DNA of 64,000 nucleotides from Aquanectria penicillioides (Eukaryota > Ascomycota > Sordariomycetes > Hypocreales > Nectriaceae): NCBI GenBank assembly GCA_003415625.1, contig PYIU01000003.1, positions 6,634,001-6,698,000 of the forward strand, read 5' to 3'. Every line of letters starts with the position of its first letter. Position 1 is the stretch's first letter. The notes below the pieces were generated by a model, which did no database searches, was not told where the DNA came from, and saw only the letters and a program-made list of their open reading frames with translations. Shown here piece after piece: positions 44,844 to 57,592 of the stretch. The position numbers and the translations under genes are program-made.

Positions 44844-47800
44844 GGTGAATAAATGCTGCGCTGAGCGTCGGCTTCAAAGCAGGGTGCGCTTTGGCGTGTT
44901 TGTCGTCGTTGTCTCAGTTGCGGGGTGAAAAAAAAGTTCCATGACCGCGGGGTCATTATACAATCACAATTCAATGGCGGGATGAATCCACGGACACGGG
45001 TTAACCTTAGTCCGAGTCCGCCAAAGCAGAAAGCCCAGAGGCGCTTTTGTGATTCATCAACTTATATTCGAACATGGAATTAAGAGCATCTGGTATTTTT
45101 CTTGAAGCCTAGCTATAAACCCCCTGTATTGTCTTTTTCTATCGGATATTCTCTCCTCAAAGTGCCATCTCTCATTCATCTTCACCTCACGTGTCACAGT
45201 GGGGCACCAGATGTGGAGAATTATATATGGGGCTGGTCCCTGCGTTTTCCGAGAAAGTGGGTTTCATCGGCCCGGCAGTTGGCGACACCAAGCCGTCATT
45301 GCCCACGTAGGTAAGTAAGTGAACCAGAGATCGCCATAAAAAGAAGACGTTATATTCCCTTTCCAAACAAATATTCTCCGCAGGGGGTGTCAAATCTCAA
45401 AGCCGTCGTTGACCAGAAGTCTGTCTTAGCTAGACAGTTCCTTAGCCTAGCTGGCTTGACCTAACAGACAGAAGTCTGCTAAAGCGCAGATAATTTTACC
45501 AAGATGCACAATGTCGAATTTGTTATGCTGAGTCTAAGGCTCAATTGGTATCGAAATTTCCTGAATCTAGAGCGCGGCTGATATTCTACTGCACGCTCAG
45601 GAACTATGTTGACTCCCAAGATATAAACCTTGGGAAATACCTTGTACCTTCACTTCACTTATTGTAAAGAGGAACCCATACCTAGATAGACCAGTTCGCA
45701 GCCCAGTACGTCCTTTTGCCTCATAGAGGATTGGCGTGGACTTTGAGCCTGTAGGACGGAAAATTAAATACAATACAATACAATACAAAGAGGAATTTAT
45801 TCATCCCGAGCCCCCAAGAATCGAAATCGGCTCTTGAAAGCAAAAATAATGTTATTTTGTATTAAAAACAGCTAAATGGGTAGGTTTTGCTGGCTTGGGT
45901 TGTCGCGTTATTCCCAAAACGATCAGAAATTAGCCATGAGCAAACTAAATACCCGCGACGTTCCTCTCTACCTCATTGTTGTTTTGTAGAAATAACTACA
46001 GCGAACGAGCCCAGGATTGGAAACCGACATTTTTGCAATAGACAGAAATGTTCTTTTAATCATGTTTTATGTGTTGATACGGTGTCTAGTAAGCTGGTGC
46101 GTAAGTATCACTTCTGATGCCTAGAGCTGCGACTTTCATAAAATTGTTTGGAGCGTTCTAATTCTCTCACAACAGAGCCAAAGACCTGCAGATAAAGTCA
46201 CGGAATGTTTTACTAGCACTAAAATTTACCTAGTCTCTCACCTACTAATGCCCGTTACGTCCGCCAGGATTTGAAACAATAATAATGTGATGATTGGGTT
46301 CAGGGATGATTAGGAACAAGGCAATGGGCCCCGACTAGACCTGTTGCGGAGAACAAGGAAATGGGGTTGGGAAATTCCAGGACGAAATTGAGGCAGCGGC
46401 ATCTGGTACGGATACCGTAATATGATGGAGACTGGCGGTTGCCTTGTCTACAGTGGAGGCTATCCAACTAGCATACCCGAGTTGACAAACAGGTAGTATT
46501 GGAAAGTGCTCTGCCAACATTGTGGTACACTGGATGGTGGTGATGGTGAAGGGGGTTAAAACTGGACCTGTAGCAGTGTTCTTTGGGCTAATGGAGATGC
46601 CCTACTACCCAATAACATCTAGCTTCATTTCGATAGGTTCAGCGAACTCCCCAATTTTTGGTGTGATGCAATACGCGGAAATCCTCTATATATGATTCAT
46701 TTTAATTTCTCCCTTGTGGTATTTTAATTTGATCCATAGTGAATGGACTGTTCGCTTTGAATCAGGATCAAGTAAAGAATGAGTCACTCTCCACCAAAAG
46801 ATTATACAGTTGGGCCCAGCGTGGCTTTTGAGAGGGTCTCAATTGCCCAATGCCCGGAGACTAGCTACCGGCAAGTGTTAATAGAAGCTAAAGATGACTC
46901 AATAAGATTGAAAATGGACATTTTCAAGTATATGAATTTAGAACTGCACAACAAGATCGATGTTAGCGGTGAGCACATCGGAATGTTGGCGTATAATTTA
47001 GAATACTTTGACTTTGTTTGTTGGATTTAGTGGTATAATATTAGAAGGATATACAAACCATCATGACTTGGGCCAGCCACGAAGAATTTTCCTTCCACAT
47101 GATGGGTGATGATGCCGACATCGGTTATGTGGTGTGAGGCGCGGAATATCGAAACCGCCTGCGGGCGCAACACGAATTTTTGATCGCTGAATGGCCCTGG
47201 CGGTATCCTTAGATTAAGCTGCAGTCGGAAGATTTTGGTATGAAAAGCGGGCTCTCCTGCAGCCAGGTTGCGAACTACAGTTGATCGTGAAGCAGGGACG
47301 TGGGGGTTCAGTGGGAACTGTTTGGTCCGCGTGCGTGTCCTTCTCCGTGGTGGACGAGACTAGATATCCCGTGGCTGGCTTGGTTTAAATTGGGTTGTGG
47401 TCTGACGAGAAGAGGACATGGAAAAAGACAGGCAAGTGGAAGGGATCCAGGGACGGTGGGAGCTGGTGCTAGGACAATCGAAAGAACAAAGATCTCCAGG
47501 GCTTCAAAAAGAGTCAACCCTGGGTCGCAGATGAACTCCGCCCACTGCATTGCGACACACACGATGGAGAGCATGGACTGCCATGTAGCTACCTATTCAG
47601 GGATAACTCTCTAAAACCGTGAAACCCAGACCCCTGCCATGGCAACCAGGGCCCCGGGTTTCAGCGGCAAAGTTGAGCCAAGGCTGTGCTGCTTGAAGCC
47701 AATTGTGTTTCTTCCTCACTGTGCTATTCGAACAGCAGTGCAAACTTCGGAGGAAAAAGAGGAGAATTAGTCGATTAGATATGACAAGCCGCGAGTAGCC

Positions 47801-50800
47801 GCTCATTCTGGCCAGTGCGGTTGTGGAGTTGGGCTTGGATAGCGCACTCGAACTTAATTTGATGTCTGCGAAAATCTTCCGCAAATGTTGAACAAATGCG
47901 TCATCCATGCACTATTATCAGGTCGCGTTTGACCGAGAAATCTCAGGAGAAGCTTGAATTTGCAAAGCCAAGCCGGTTATCGATACAATATGACCTCGGG
48001 TCTGAAACTCACTCCTCACCGTCTTGGCTGGTGAGCATTAGACTTGGCCTAGAGTATTTTCCAGGGCCCCCGTCATAGCAGCAGAGACGATCACTAGTTG
48101 ATCTATGGCATTGTCATGGCATTGTCATGAGAGCACTGCTATGCTGCATCCTCCCATCTGGAGAGCCAAATTTTACTTATGCGGTTTGCGAGAGCGAAGC
48201 TTATACTAGTTGTACCACTATTCCGATAATCACTTCACTCACGGAGTGCCCGTCTTGCTCGGTTGTGACACCCTTTGAGCGTTGAGCTATGGCCAGTGAG
48301 TTCTCCCTGTTCCCAGATACATTCTTACTAAGCGCGTGCTAACTGAGATTAAGGAGATTTTATACTTGATCTAGGTGGATAAACAACCACATGGCATAGG
48401 TCCCAGTCGCGGCCCAAGCCCAGATTTAGGAGTCACAACCATCAATTTATCGACGAGCCGAGGATGTGGCCAACTGAGTGGAATGACCGGGTTCAGGCTT
48501 TGACGGGGCATATCGGTCCAAAGGAAGCCTGTTAGGCGGAGAGAATGGTTTGTGTTAGGTAACAGAAATGTTTCCCCAGATACCAAGCCTCGCCAAAGAA
48601 CACGAAGGCAAGGAGCTTTGGTAATCCCCAGAGTCCAGAGAAGAGGCAACATTGTGCCTGATGGGGCGGTGGATGTCGATGAGACCACTCGTATCTAGAT
48701 CAACGCACCAGCGCCAGATGACCATAGCGGTTCTTGGGGTACCACTGGAGGCTTTTGAAACTATAGATCAATCGCTCGGCAAGCCATGCTAGATCAAGAA
48801 AGAGAAAAGAAAACTTGGAAACTTTTTCAGAGGACTAATAGTTTTATCATGGCATTTTTTTCACCAGAGGAAAGTGATACTGGCTAAAAATCTATGGTCT
48901 GAGAGTGCTGCAATGACCTGAACATGGGCCAAGAACAAGGATCGATGGAACAATTCTCCACCTCAGATTCTTAGCATGCATGCGCTTTGATAAGACAAGC
49001 AAAGGCCGCATGAACCTGCCTAGGTAGGCAATAGAAACTCGTGGTGTTACGATAAAGCGAAAGTGATGTAAGGCGCAAAAGGCGCGCTTGATTCATGGTG
49101 TGAGCGGCTGCTCACTAGGGTTGCGAAAGGGCGCGCGCCATGCTGTATCGGCGACTTAGATGTTGCTCTAGGGCGTGGCCAGCTCAGCCCCGGGCAAGCC
49201 GCGGTCCGCGACACAACAAGATGACATCGTGCTATTCTGCAAGGACCTGGCTACCTAAAGCCAAGACATGAGTCTGCACCGGAACATACATCGAGGCGAA
49301 GGACAGCTATGTCTGTTACTTGGCAATGGCGAGGACCAAGTTGTAGTGGAGAAGCATAGCCTTCTAGACCTCAGGCTAGTGTATGTCGGCTGCGCAGTGC
49401 CTTGCTGAGCCGAGAGACTAGAAGACCGAGGGAAGCTGGAATGGAATATGCAACAGATGAGCCTCATGCCGAGCCGCGGCCGAAGTCGCTGTACCGTGGT
49501 TGCAGCGGGCGGGCGGGCGGGTCTGCGCCGTCTCATGGGTTACGCCGCAACGACGGAGGGAGGTGGTAGAGTTAAAGTCGAGCGGCGCGGGTTGGACGGA
49601 TGACAACCGGGGTTTCGCAAACACAGCCAGCCACTACAATGGCGAATCCGTCTCTGAAGCATTTCGTTTCCTTCGCTCAAGAGTTGGCGGTGAAGCGGCG
49701 ATCAAGGCCACACCACACACATGTAGACTGCACCTGGAGCTCAGAGCTGCTGCTATGGAGACAGATCCTTACTGGGGAGATGGAGAACATAGGAACTTTG
49801 GGCAACTGGAGAAACCTTGCAGACGTTCACGTTCACCACGTGCGCCGAGTTGTGACAGATTTGCTGTTGTCATCGAGGGCTGCCGCGCCCCCCTTTCAAG
49901 CCAACGGGCGTTGCATAGCAGGTAGCCAACAGGCACTCCATTACGTACGTTGTTTTGAACCAGCTCACAGATGCTCGAATAGCTGCAGCCGGGGAGAATT
50001 GATGGGTCGTAAGTTTTCCCCGAACTTTGATCAAAAGGGTAAGAAATGGAAGAAAAAAATGCTTAGCTCAAGATGGCTCCCAACTAAGTCCCGCCCATGG
50101 CATTGGCACGCCCTTGCCACCACCACCAGCCATTTCTATCCGCGCCCTGAAAAAAAAAAAAAACCTGAGGGAGCTGTGCAGATCCTGCTGAAAGTAAAAT
50201 TGAAAAAGGAGCAAAGAATTTTTTTTTCCTGCCAGTGGCGTGACAAAAGCCATCGGGGGTTTGCCTTTGGTAGGCATCTTGGCACTCACTGCACGCACCA
50301 CCAACAGTCTGCGTCTGCTTCTCAATCATATCGTCGTTTAGGCACGAGGGGCCAAGCAAATGTGCTCATTCCGGGCCGTGTATCGTCGGATCCGCTCTGT
50401 GAATCATCATGCTCTGTCACACAGAGCTCGCAGCCCTGTCCATTGCTCCAAACGGGACGTGCTCTCGTTTCGAGAGGGTCCATCCATCACGTCTCAAGGC
50501 ACTCCCTTTGGTGAGCACCGTCTGTCCTGTCCAATCCCCACTGCTTATCGCACCTGGTGCCCTGAACGACTTCTGGAACGCTGCTGCTTTAGATAGGCCT
50601 GAGGGTCCCTACTGCGCTGCTCCACACGCTCGTCCCCCGTGCCCCTGGCCTGGTTTAGCGCCTCATCTGCCCCTGTCGCCATCTGGTGGAGTCGATTCTG
50701 CCGTCCCGCTGGAAACCGGTCTCGATCAGCGCCTCTCCGAGCAAACCGGCTGTCAGCGATGGCTTGAAGCCGTGCATTTTGCATCTTGCGACGTTGATTC

Positions 50801-52101
50801 GGACGGCTTCTGTCGGCCTTCTCCAACTTTCAGGGACCCCTTGCACCTCTGGTGTCCCCCCCGGGCGCCGCCCCGATGGATGATGCGCGGCCTAAGCAGG
50901 CCAGGGAACGACGGTCTCACCGGACGCCCAACACCGTCGCCGCCGCTGCGGGCCGGCCGGTAGATCATCTTTTCTGACGACACTCGTAGACAACCAAGGC
51001 CCAAAAACCTCATGATTACTACACACGAACTGCGCGGCAGAACCTCCTACATGCTACATGTCTTTGTAACCGCCGGTGCCGGATGTCCCGTGGGAGTTTG
51101 TCCGAGTGGCCTGGGTGTGGCCATGACTCTTGGCATTGCACCTGAACCCCGTCGCGAGGCCTGCCGTGAACAGACAAATCACACGAGGCCAAGGCCAATC
51201 TTTGTTGTCATTCATATAACCAGACGTATGCTACCTTGGCATCGTTTCTCAGAGAAGAGACCCATAATTCCACCGCGATCTGGGACCGATTGCTGTTCTG
51301 CCCTGGTCCCCGCACTCCCGGTGAGCATCCACACTGTCCCTCGCCCTGGATGCAGAGGTATGGGCACCATCCCTTCCCCGAAGCCCACTTTCGAGGCTCC
51401 AATTAGACTCCTCTTGGCGCCGTATAGGATGGACGACAATGGATCATCACTTTGTTCTGTTATCAGCCCCGCTACTTTGGAGCCCTTCATTCGTTGTCCA
51501 TATCTTTCCTCGCCGATGTGATTGCAAAGATCATCTTCCATAGTCTCTGCAAAACTCTGGTCGTCCATGGAATAAGAAGGGTCGCTGTCTCCTTGTGGGT
51601 TTCCGCCGTTCCCTCACCACCCGTCCGACCAACCTCTAGCTTTGTTAGCTACGGCGTATTGCTTCGGGCCATTCCACACATCCATCCTGGTCCCCCGGTG
51701 CCCCTCCCCGCCTTTTATTTTGCCTCTCATTAGGTAAACGTAAAGGTGTCAGTCATAATTGCTTGCCTCTCGCCGAGCATTCTGTCCTACCCCCCCGACC
51801 CCGACCGAAAAGCCCAGGCGAGTCGCGACCGTGCCTGCTTCTCTCCCCTCGCGCTGCCCCAGGTTTCTTCCCCGCTTACCCCAACTGGACAAGGAATCTT
51901 TTGTGAGGATCGTTTCCTCTTCCACCTCCGCTAGACCCAAGCCAACAGCAAGGGCCCTTAGTTAAGCTTGGAACATAAAAGCAACGGAACCTCCCACCTC
52001 TCTTTGAATTCGGGTCTCTCTCCTATTCCGCAACGGTCACTCCATCTATCTTCCACCCTTCCATAGACAGACAGCACTCTTCACAAGGACTTGTCGACAC
52101 C
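44844..52101. other. 7.3-kb gene-poor region
   Basis: The left end is the ADE6 promoter side. The interior (45-49 kb) is AT-richer with a few short open segments, the most protein-like at 46779-47030 (VSIAQCPETSYRQVLIEAKD), which I do not recognise. From 49.3 kb the DNA is GC- and C/T-rich. Long chance ORFs run on both strands, for example 49600-50514, without domains. The last 130 bp before 52102 are strongly pyrimidine-rich, after a CATAAAAG element near 51975, and look like the permease leader. Confidence 0.45.
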
Positions 52102-53856
52102 ATGGCTGAGAAAGAAGCTTACCCAGATGGCGGCAATGGCTTCGCCCTCAACCAGGAGGCCAGTCAACAAGGCGGCACGGCCGAGTACAACCTCGCCAAC
52201 TCCCACGACCAGCTCGAGAGAGGTCTCAAGAGCAGGCATATCCAATTCTTGGCTCTTGGTATGTTTTTAAGCGCATTATGAATGAGTCACATGTCTAACT
52301 GTCATTTTTTCCCTAGGCGGTGCCATTGGCACTGGTCTCTTCATTGGCTCCGGTGCCATCCTCGCCCGAACCGGTCCGGCCCCACTCTTCATGGGCTACC
52401 TCTCCATGATGCTCATGGTCTGGATCATCATGAACGTTCTCGCCGAAATGGTCACCTATCTCCCCATGCGCGGAATTACAGTCCCATACTTTGTTGGGCG
52501 CTTTGTCGACCCTAGTTTGGCTTTCGCTGCTGGCTGGAACTACTGGTATGCGTACGCGATGCTGGTCGGAGCAGAGGCTGTAGCGGCCGGCATCATCATC
52601 GACTACTGGCAACCTCCCGTCAACATCGCCCTCTGGATCGCCATTGTGCTCGTCGTCATGCTTTTACTAAATCTCATTGCAGTTAGCGTGTTTGGAGAAG
52701 CTGAGTTTTGGTTTGCCAGTATTAAGCTTATTACAATCTGCGGTCTTATTAGTATGCAATTTCGCCCTTTTCAAATGATTGAACCAACGCTGACAATATC
52801 AAAGTTTTGAGTATCGTTCTCTTCTTCGGTGGCGGCCCTAACCAAGATGGCGTCCGAGGTTTCCATTACTGGAATGATCCAGGTGCATTCATTGAATATA
52901 AGGCCTCAGGGTCTACCGGCAAATTCCTCGCCTATTGGAGTGCCTTTGTTAGTGCCGGTTTTGCTTTCATCACTTCTCCGGAACTCATCGCCATTTCAGC
53001 TGGTGAGGCTGTCGCACCTCGACGAAACATTCCCAAGGCAGCAAGCCGATTCATCTACCGACTTGCCATTTTCTATGGTATTTCCTCCCTCTTGATCGGC
53101 ACCATCGTTCCTTCGAACGACAAGAAGCTGCTTGGTGCTTCGGATGCCAGTGCTTCTCCCTTCGTCATCGGTATCCAAAACGTCGGCATTCCTGTTCTAA
53201 ACCATATCATCAATGCTGCAGTCCTTACCTCTGCTTGGTCTGCTGGCAATTCATTCCTGTACTCCGGAAGCCGTGTTCTCTATTCCATGGCTCTTAACAA
53301 CCAGGCTCCTAAGTGGTTCCGCATCACCAACAAGCGTGGTGTGCCATATGTAGCTGTTTTGTTCACCTGGGCATTTGGGCTCCTCGCTTTCCTCAACGTT
53401 TCCAACTCCGGTGCCACCGTCTTCAACTGGTTCGTCAATATCTCGACCATTTCTGGATTCATTGCCTGGATCGTCGTTTTGATCACTTACATGCGCTTCC
53501 GCCGTGCCATGGAGTTCAACAACCTCCTCGAGTCACTCCCCTACAAGACTCGTTTCCAACCATACGCTACCTGGTTTGTCCTCTTCATCATCACCATCCT
53601 CACTATCACCAATGGATTCGCTCTGTTTGTTGGCAACAGTTGGAACACACAGAGCTTTATCGCTGCTTACATTACTCTGCCGATCTTCCTGGTTCTCTAC
53701 ATCGGCCATAAGATTTGGTTCCGAACCCCATTGTGCATCCGCACGGCTAACATTGATGTCATCACTGGAAAGCGTGAGATGGACGAGCTGGAGGCTATGG
53801 ACGAAATTCCCATTCCCAAGAACTGGATTGAGAAGGTCTGGTTTTGGCTTGCCTAA
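52102..53856 (+). CDS. Amino acid permease, APC superfamily (AAT type)
   Basis: A plasma-membrane amino acid:proton symporter. Three exons, 52102-52258, 52317-52751 and 52805-53856, have introns GTATGT..CCTAG and GTATGC..CAAAG, giving 547 residues and about 12 helices. The hydrophilic N-terminus ends in LKSRHIQFLALGGAIGTGLF, the classic AAT opening across intron 1. Other landmarks are WNYWYAYAMLVGAEAVAAG, FAFITSPELIAISAGEA, PRRNIPKAASRFIYRLAIFY, SAGNSFLYSGSRVLYSMAL and the soluble tail ending IPKNWIEKVWFWLA. It resembles general or proline/GABA-type permeases; substrate cannot be set from sequence. No break is seen. A pyrimidine-rich leader precedes it. Confidence 0.92.
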
Positions 53857-54519
53857 GTTATGGATTGTTTATGATAGTTTCACCTGTGGACTGTTAGGGA
53901 GGTGCACGGATTAAAAGTCCTATGATACATCTGTGATACCCTCGATTTGTACGCAATAAAATATGTTTGATAAAAATGCTAGAGAAAGAACATTATTAAG
54001 CGCTGGTCACCAGAGAACCTCTAAGTTAAGGTGAGATATAAGGATGAAAGTCATTGATTCTCAAACAATGTATCCAGATGACTCAGAGCGGTCTGAGTCG
54101 GCGCAATGTCCGAAAATCGATCCGGTTGTGACATGTCTAGAGAGAAAGAAGTCGCCTTCGAGCTAACATACGCAGGAACGGGCTGTTTTTAGCCTTTTTC
54201 TTTTATCTTTACTTTTATCTTTATTTCACAATAATTTTTCATCATCGGCGGTTCCTAAATCCAATTGCCTCATCCATCGAATTCTGTGTCATGATAACGG
54301 GGTGGCATGCCCACTACGCCAATAGACCAAAAGATCAGTCAATTCAGGCATAAGGTGCCGGAATTTTTGCCACACAACTGTATATAAGGCGCCCTGGTCG
54401 CCGCACGTTTGGCGCCACCGCTATATCCTTACATTTTGCGATGGCAAGGCTGAAAAATGAAGACAATTGATGATGAATTCATGTAAAGATAAGACTCGGG
54501 CCTTCAGACAAGGCAATAG
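53857..54519. other. Permease 3' flank
   Basis: AT-rich, containing pyrimidine tracts near 54195-54225 built from CTTTTATCTTTA units and a short GC-rich patch with GGCGCC palindromes at 54390-54415. No gene is seen. Confidence 0.5.
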
Positions 54520-54675
54520 GCCAAAAATAAAAATTTCAAAAATAAAAATGAATTGGAGAGTTCTGCCTGGCCTTCCTATAAACTTCCAGTGGCCCCTTTT
54601 TATCCTCCTCAGCTAAGGTCGTAGCTACTCTAGTCCCCGTTCCCCTAGCCACCAACGCATTATACTCACTATTAT
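54520..54675 (+). repeat. Dispersed repeat, copy A
   Basis: About 150 bp resembling 63595-63740 in the same orientation. Shared stretches are TTTCAAAAATAAAAAT, TTGGAGA..CTGCCTG, TTCCTAT, CCTTTT..ATC.TCCT and CCCTAG.C..CCAAC. Overall similarity is moderate, so the copies are old. No coding capacity; origin unknown. Confidence 0.6.
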
Positions 54676-54691
54676 TGTTGTTAACAATAAT
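54671..54691. repeat. 9-bp AT hairpin
   Basis: ATTATTGTT, loop GTT, AACAATAAT. A perfect short inverted repeat just after dispersed repeat copy A. Confidence 0.6.
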
Positions 54692-54754
54692 GGATTATTA
54701 TGTAAAGCCCATATTGAGCCTAAATTCCGCTATTGCTATCATCTTTAGGAGGAT

Positions 54755-54997
54755 TTTTTGACTGGCTGTTAGGTTGACCGGGCGCTGAGCGCCCAGTCAA
54801 AAAGACTCTCGAAAACAGCAGAATTCTTAATATCCAAACCTATTTCGGCAGTGTAAGAAACCCTTGCTAATGTAATACAATGGAAAAAGGAAGGAATAAA
54901 AGTTGGACGCTAGGGTCACTCGTGTGCACGGAAATATCAGTACAAAACAGGGAAAGCGCCGTCTCAGGGCGATTTTGTGGAGACTTTTTGACCGGTT
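54755..54997. mobile_element. MITE-like inverted-repeat element(s)
   Basis: The motif TTTTTGAC(C/T)GG occurs three times: plus strand at 54755-54765, minus strand at 54803-54793, plus strand again at 54985-54995. The first two are 11-bp inverted arms around a second palindrome GGGCGCT-G-AGCGCCC (54780-54794). The second and third form imperfect 20-25 bp terminal inverted repeats (CCCAGTCAAAAAGACTCTC versus the complement of the right end) enclosing about 205 bp with no coding capacity. This is the layout of a miniature inverted-repeat transposable element. It sits about 225 bp upstream of the F-box-like gene. Target-site duplications are not clear, so the exact boundary is uncertain. Confidence 0.5.
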
Positions 54998-55221
54998 GAC
55001 CGGTTGTCCGGTCGAGCCGATCACGCCCTCAATCTGGATGATGATAATCTTGCGAGAAGATACGAATTATTTCAACTTCAAGTTTCAAGCGAAACACGTG
55101 ACCCAAGGGCAAACAAAATTATTCCACAGGTCGAAAACGAGGGGGAAAAATGTGAGCAAATTTTGACCTACGAAACAATACATCGCACCACGAAGCACCG
55201 AACTTTGATATCCCTTTGAGA

Positions 55222-56487
55222 ATGGCAAACCTCCTTTCGCTCCCCAACGCAGTTCTTGCGCTTATCCTAACGAACTTCTGTCCACATTGCACGCCTTCCC
55301 AACCATGGGAACGTGACCACCTGGATCCACCTAGACTCTGTATTCTTGCTCAAATTGCGCGCTCATGCAAGGCTTTGCGGGACATCTCTACTCCTTTTCT
55401 GTATCATTCGCCGGCCGCACAGGGCCGCAAAGTGATTGCGCTGTTAAGGACGCTATCGCGGGCGCCCGACCTCGCAAAGAACATCAAGCATATTACCTCG
55501 ATCCAGGGACTCCAGCATATCCATCAATTCACCACCAACGATGTTACATTCTTCACTGAATTGATCAAAAAGTCCATGGAAAACGACCCGAACCAGCAGA
55601 GGAAGAGGGTGCCTCCAAAGTGGGACAAGTATTTTGGCAAATACTACCCAGACTGCGACCTGGCGAATTTCCAGTTGGGTCTCATCCTAGCTATGACGCC
55701 AAACCTGGAGCGTCTTGAAGCTTCGTTGTACCAAAACCACATTCCATTCGTTAAACCGAATTCCCTACAGCACCTTCGGGATATTTGCCTAAGAGAGGAA
55801 GATAATAAATACACCATCTCTCTTGGTACTCTGCGCAATATTTTACCCGCAGCACCCAAGCTGCAATCAATCAAGGCTAGCCGAGTCGACTCCGCGTCAG
55901 GTCTGGTTGCGCATAGCAATGTGAGGGAGGTGTCGCTGTCGTATAGTGCTTTATCGGCGAAACACTTACGAAACATTATGATAGCATTCCCGAAGCTAAA
56001 CTCTTTCTCGTATCAATGCGCTGGTCCTGCTATCTCGCAAGAAGATAAAGATCCGACGCCTCGGGAGGTGGGTGAAGCTTTGATGATCCGACAACACACT
56101 CTTCAGTACCTCAGTCTTGATCACGAGTACGCGGATTATTCGCCTCGTCTGACAATTGACGATGTGATCCAGAGCCTGAAAGGATTCAGACTTAAGTCGT
56201 TGACTATTGACTGCAAATCTATCTGTCCTAAAATTCTAGATGACCAAGAATCAGACGAACCCTTGTTTCTGGGTCTTCTCCCAACAACAATAGAGTATTT
56301 TAAACTCACATCTTGCCCAGATTATATTGTGGAGGACGTGGGACTACTTGCCGTCGAAGCGCCTGGGAGAGTTCCTCTGCTGCGCAGAGTAGAAATCCGT
56401 GGACTCGACGAAGAGGAGCACGAATGGCTTGAAGATGCCTTCGAATCCTCAGGTATCGAGGTCGAATTTCAGAGGAGGTGGTTTTGA
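55222..56487 (+). CDS. F-box-like/leucine-rich-repeat-type protein
   Basis: A single exon of 421 residues from the ATG at 55222. Residues 1-65 (LLSLPNAVLALILTNFCP, then RLCILAQIARSCKALRDIST followed by PFLYHS) have the shape of a fungal F-box, which would bind Skp1 in an SCF ubiquitin ligase. The body has spaced leucine-rich segments (NLERLEASLYQNHIPF, SLQHLRDICLREE, KLQSIKASRV, HTLQYLSLDHEYADYS, LRRVEIRGLDEEE) suiting a degenerate LRR fold for substrate binding. Intronless and apparently intact, it stands between MITE-like DNA and two broken genes. Fungal F-box/LRR genes of this type form large, fast-changing families; the target is unknown. Confidence 0.75.
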   Translation: MANLLSLPNAVLALILTNFCPHCTPSQPWERDHLDPPRLCILAQIARSCKALRDISTPFLYHSPAAQGRKVIALLRTLSRAPDLAKNIKHITSIQGLQHIHQFTTNDVTFFTELIKKSMENDPNQQRKRVPPKWDKYFGKYYPDCDLANFQLGLILAMTPNLERLEASLYQNHIPFVKPNSLQHLRDICLREEDNKYTISLGTLRNILPAAPKLQSIKASRVDSASGLVAHSNVREVSLSYSALSAKHLRNIMIAFPKLNSFSYQCAGPAISQEDKDPTPREVGEALMIRQHTLQYLSLDHEYADYSPRLTIDDVIQSLKGFRLKSLTIDCKSICPKILDDQESDEPLFLGLLPTTIEYFKLTSCPDYIVEDVGLLAVEAPGRVPLLRRVEIRGLDEEEHEWLEDAFESSGIEVEFQRRWF

Positions 56488-56644
56488 GGATTGGGAGTTT
56501 TATGTCTCTCCTATAGTCACCTCATGTGCTATAGCTGAATGCTTGAGAAAATCGATGCTTAGACTCAATCTTGAACATCTTATTCTGAATGAAGCATTGA
56601 AAGCTGCCTATTCTTCTCTTTCTAGCCCAATCTAACATGAGTTG

Positions 56645-57052
56645 CCAGTAAGGGCGCTCTTGGGCAGGACAGATGTCTAGCTTACCCACCACTTTTCGCG
56701 ATAGTCCCTTAAATCAACTTTGTTTTCGATAGCCTCGGCCCTTAGCCAAGGAATAGGATCTAAATTGGTTCCTTCAACTCCATCGGAAGCGAGCACATCT
56801 CTGGTTATCCATCCATTGCCAAGCCAGGCAAATCTGTTTCAATGAGCATTCCAATACGTGTATTCATAGTCTTCCCACCGAGGTTCCCTTGTTGCATTCG
56901 TAGTCTCGGAAGGTTAACAGTCGGCCAGTGTGCTTTTTGATAGTTCGCACCATTTCGCACATTTCATCTAGTGTTGGAGCCTTTGGCACGATCAACGTAT
57001 CAAGCACGATTGGAGCTTCGATCGTTTCTTCGCTAGATATGACACTTCCCAT
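56645..57052 (-). pseudogene. Unrecognised broken gene fragment
   Basis: Two coding-like pieces on the minus strand. From the ATG at 57052 one frame gives PIVLDTLIVPKAPTLDEMCE and IKKHTGRLLTFRDYECN, then a stop at 56864-56866. In a second frame over 56900-56650 the text EPRWEDYEYTYWN, RFAWLGNGWITRDVLASDG and IPWLRAEAIENKVDLRDYRE reads clearly as protein but holds a stop in the middle. I do not recognise the family. A small gene with an intron cannot be excluded, but the inner stop argues for decay. It is divergent from the transporter remnant at 57593. Confidence 0.45.
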
Positions 57053-57592
57053 GATTCCTTATTCGAGCTTTTCTAGCCGGAAACCTTTCGCGAGATCTGG
57101 CAGGGCTGTCAAAAAAGCATAAGTAAATAATTGTATGCAATAGAATAAGATAATAAGATAATAAATAACACAAATGGTCCTCCAAGTATGAAAATGTCTT
57201 TTGCCGAATGTGTAGCGATTTGTGATTTCTCGAGCCCCACGTACTAGGGGATCGATCGACCAGATTCCTAGGCTGACAAAATAGTTGACTGACCTGTGTG
57301 GGATCCAAGAGATAGCGCAATTCGTGCTTAAGTGGCATCAACCGCCAGTGCTTCCTTTGTCCGATGTCGGTTTTTAGATTTCTTTTTTAGGCAGTTGCGG
57401 ATTCAACTGAGTTTTGGATTGCATGCTGTCCTTGTACGCCGCTTGATGAGAATATGACGTCTGAAGCAGGGTGGTTGTGGTGTAGGGATGTTGTCTCTTC
57501 GGAGTTTTGTACAGTGCGAAATCCCAATCAAATAGCCGGCGCACCGTGGGTCACACCTGCCCTCCAACACATCCCGGCTTTCAAAGGACTCC

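Noticed and set aside
49600..50514. Long plus-strand ORF (304 codons) upstream of the permease
   Set aside because: No domain, biased low-complexity composition with a Lys run from a poly-A tract, and equally long ORFs in other frames; it looks like GC-rich promoter DNA.
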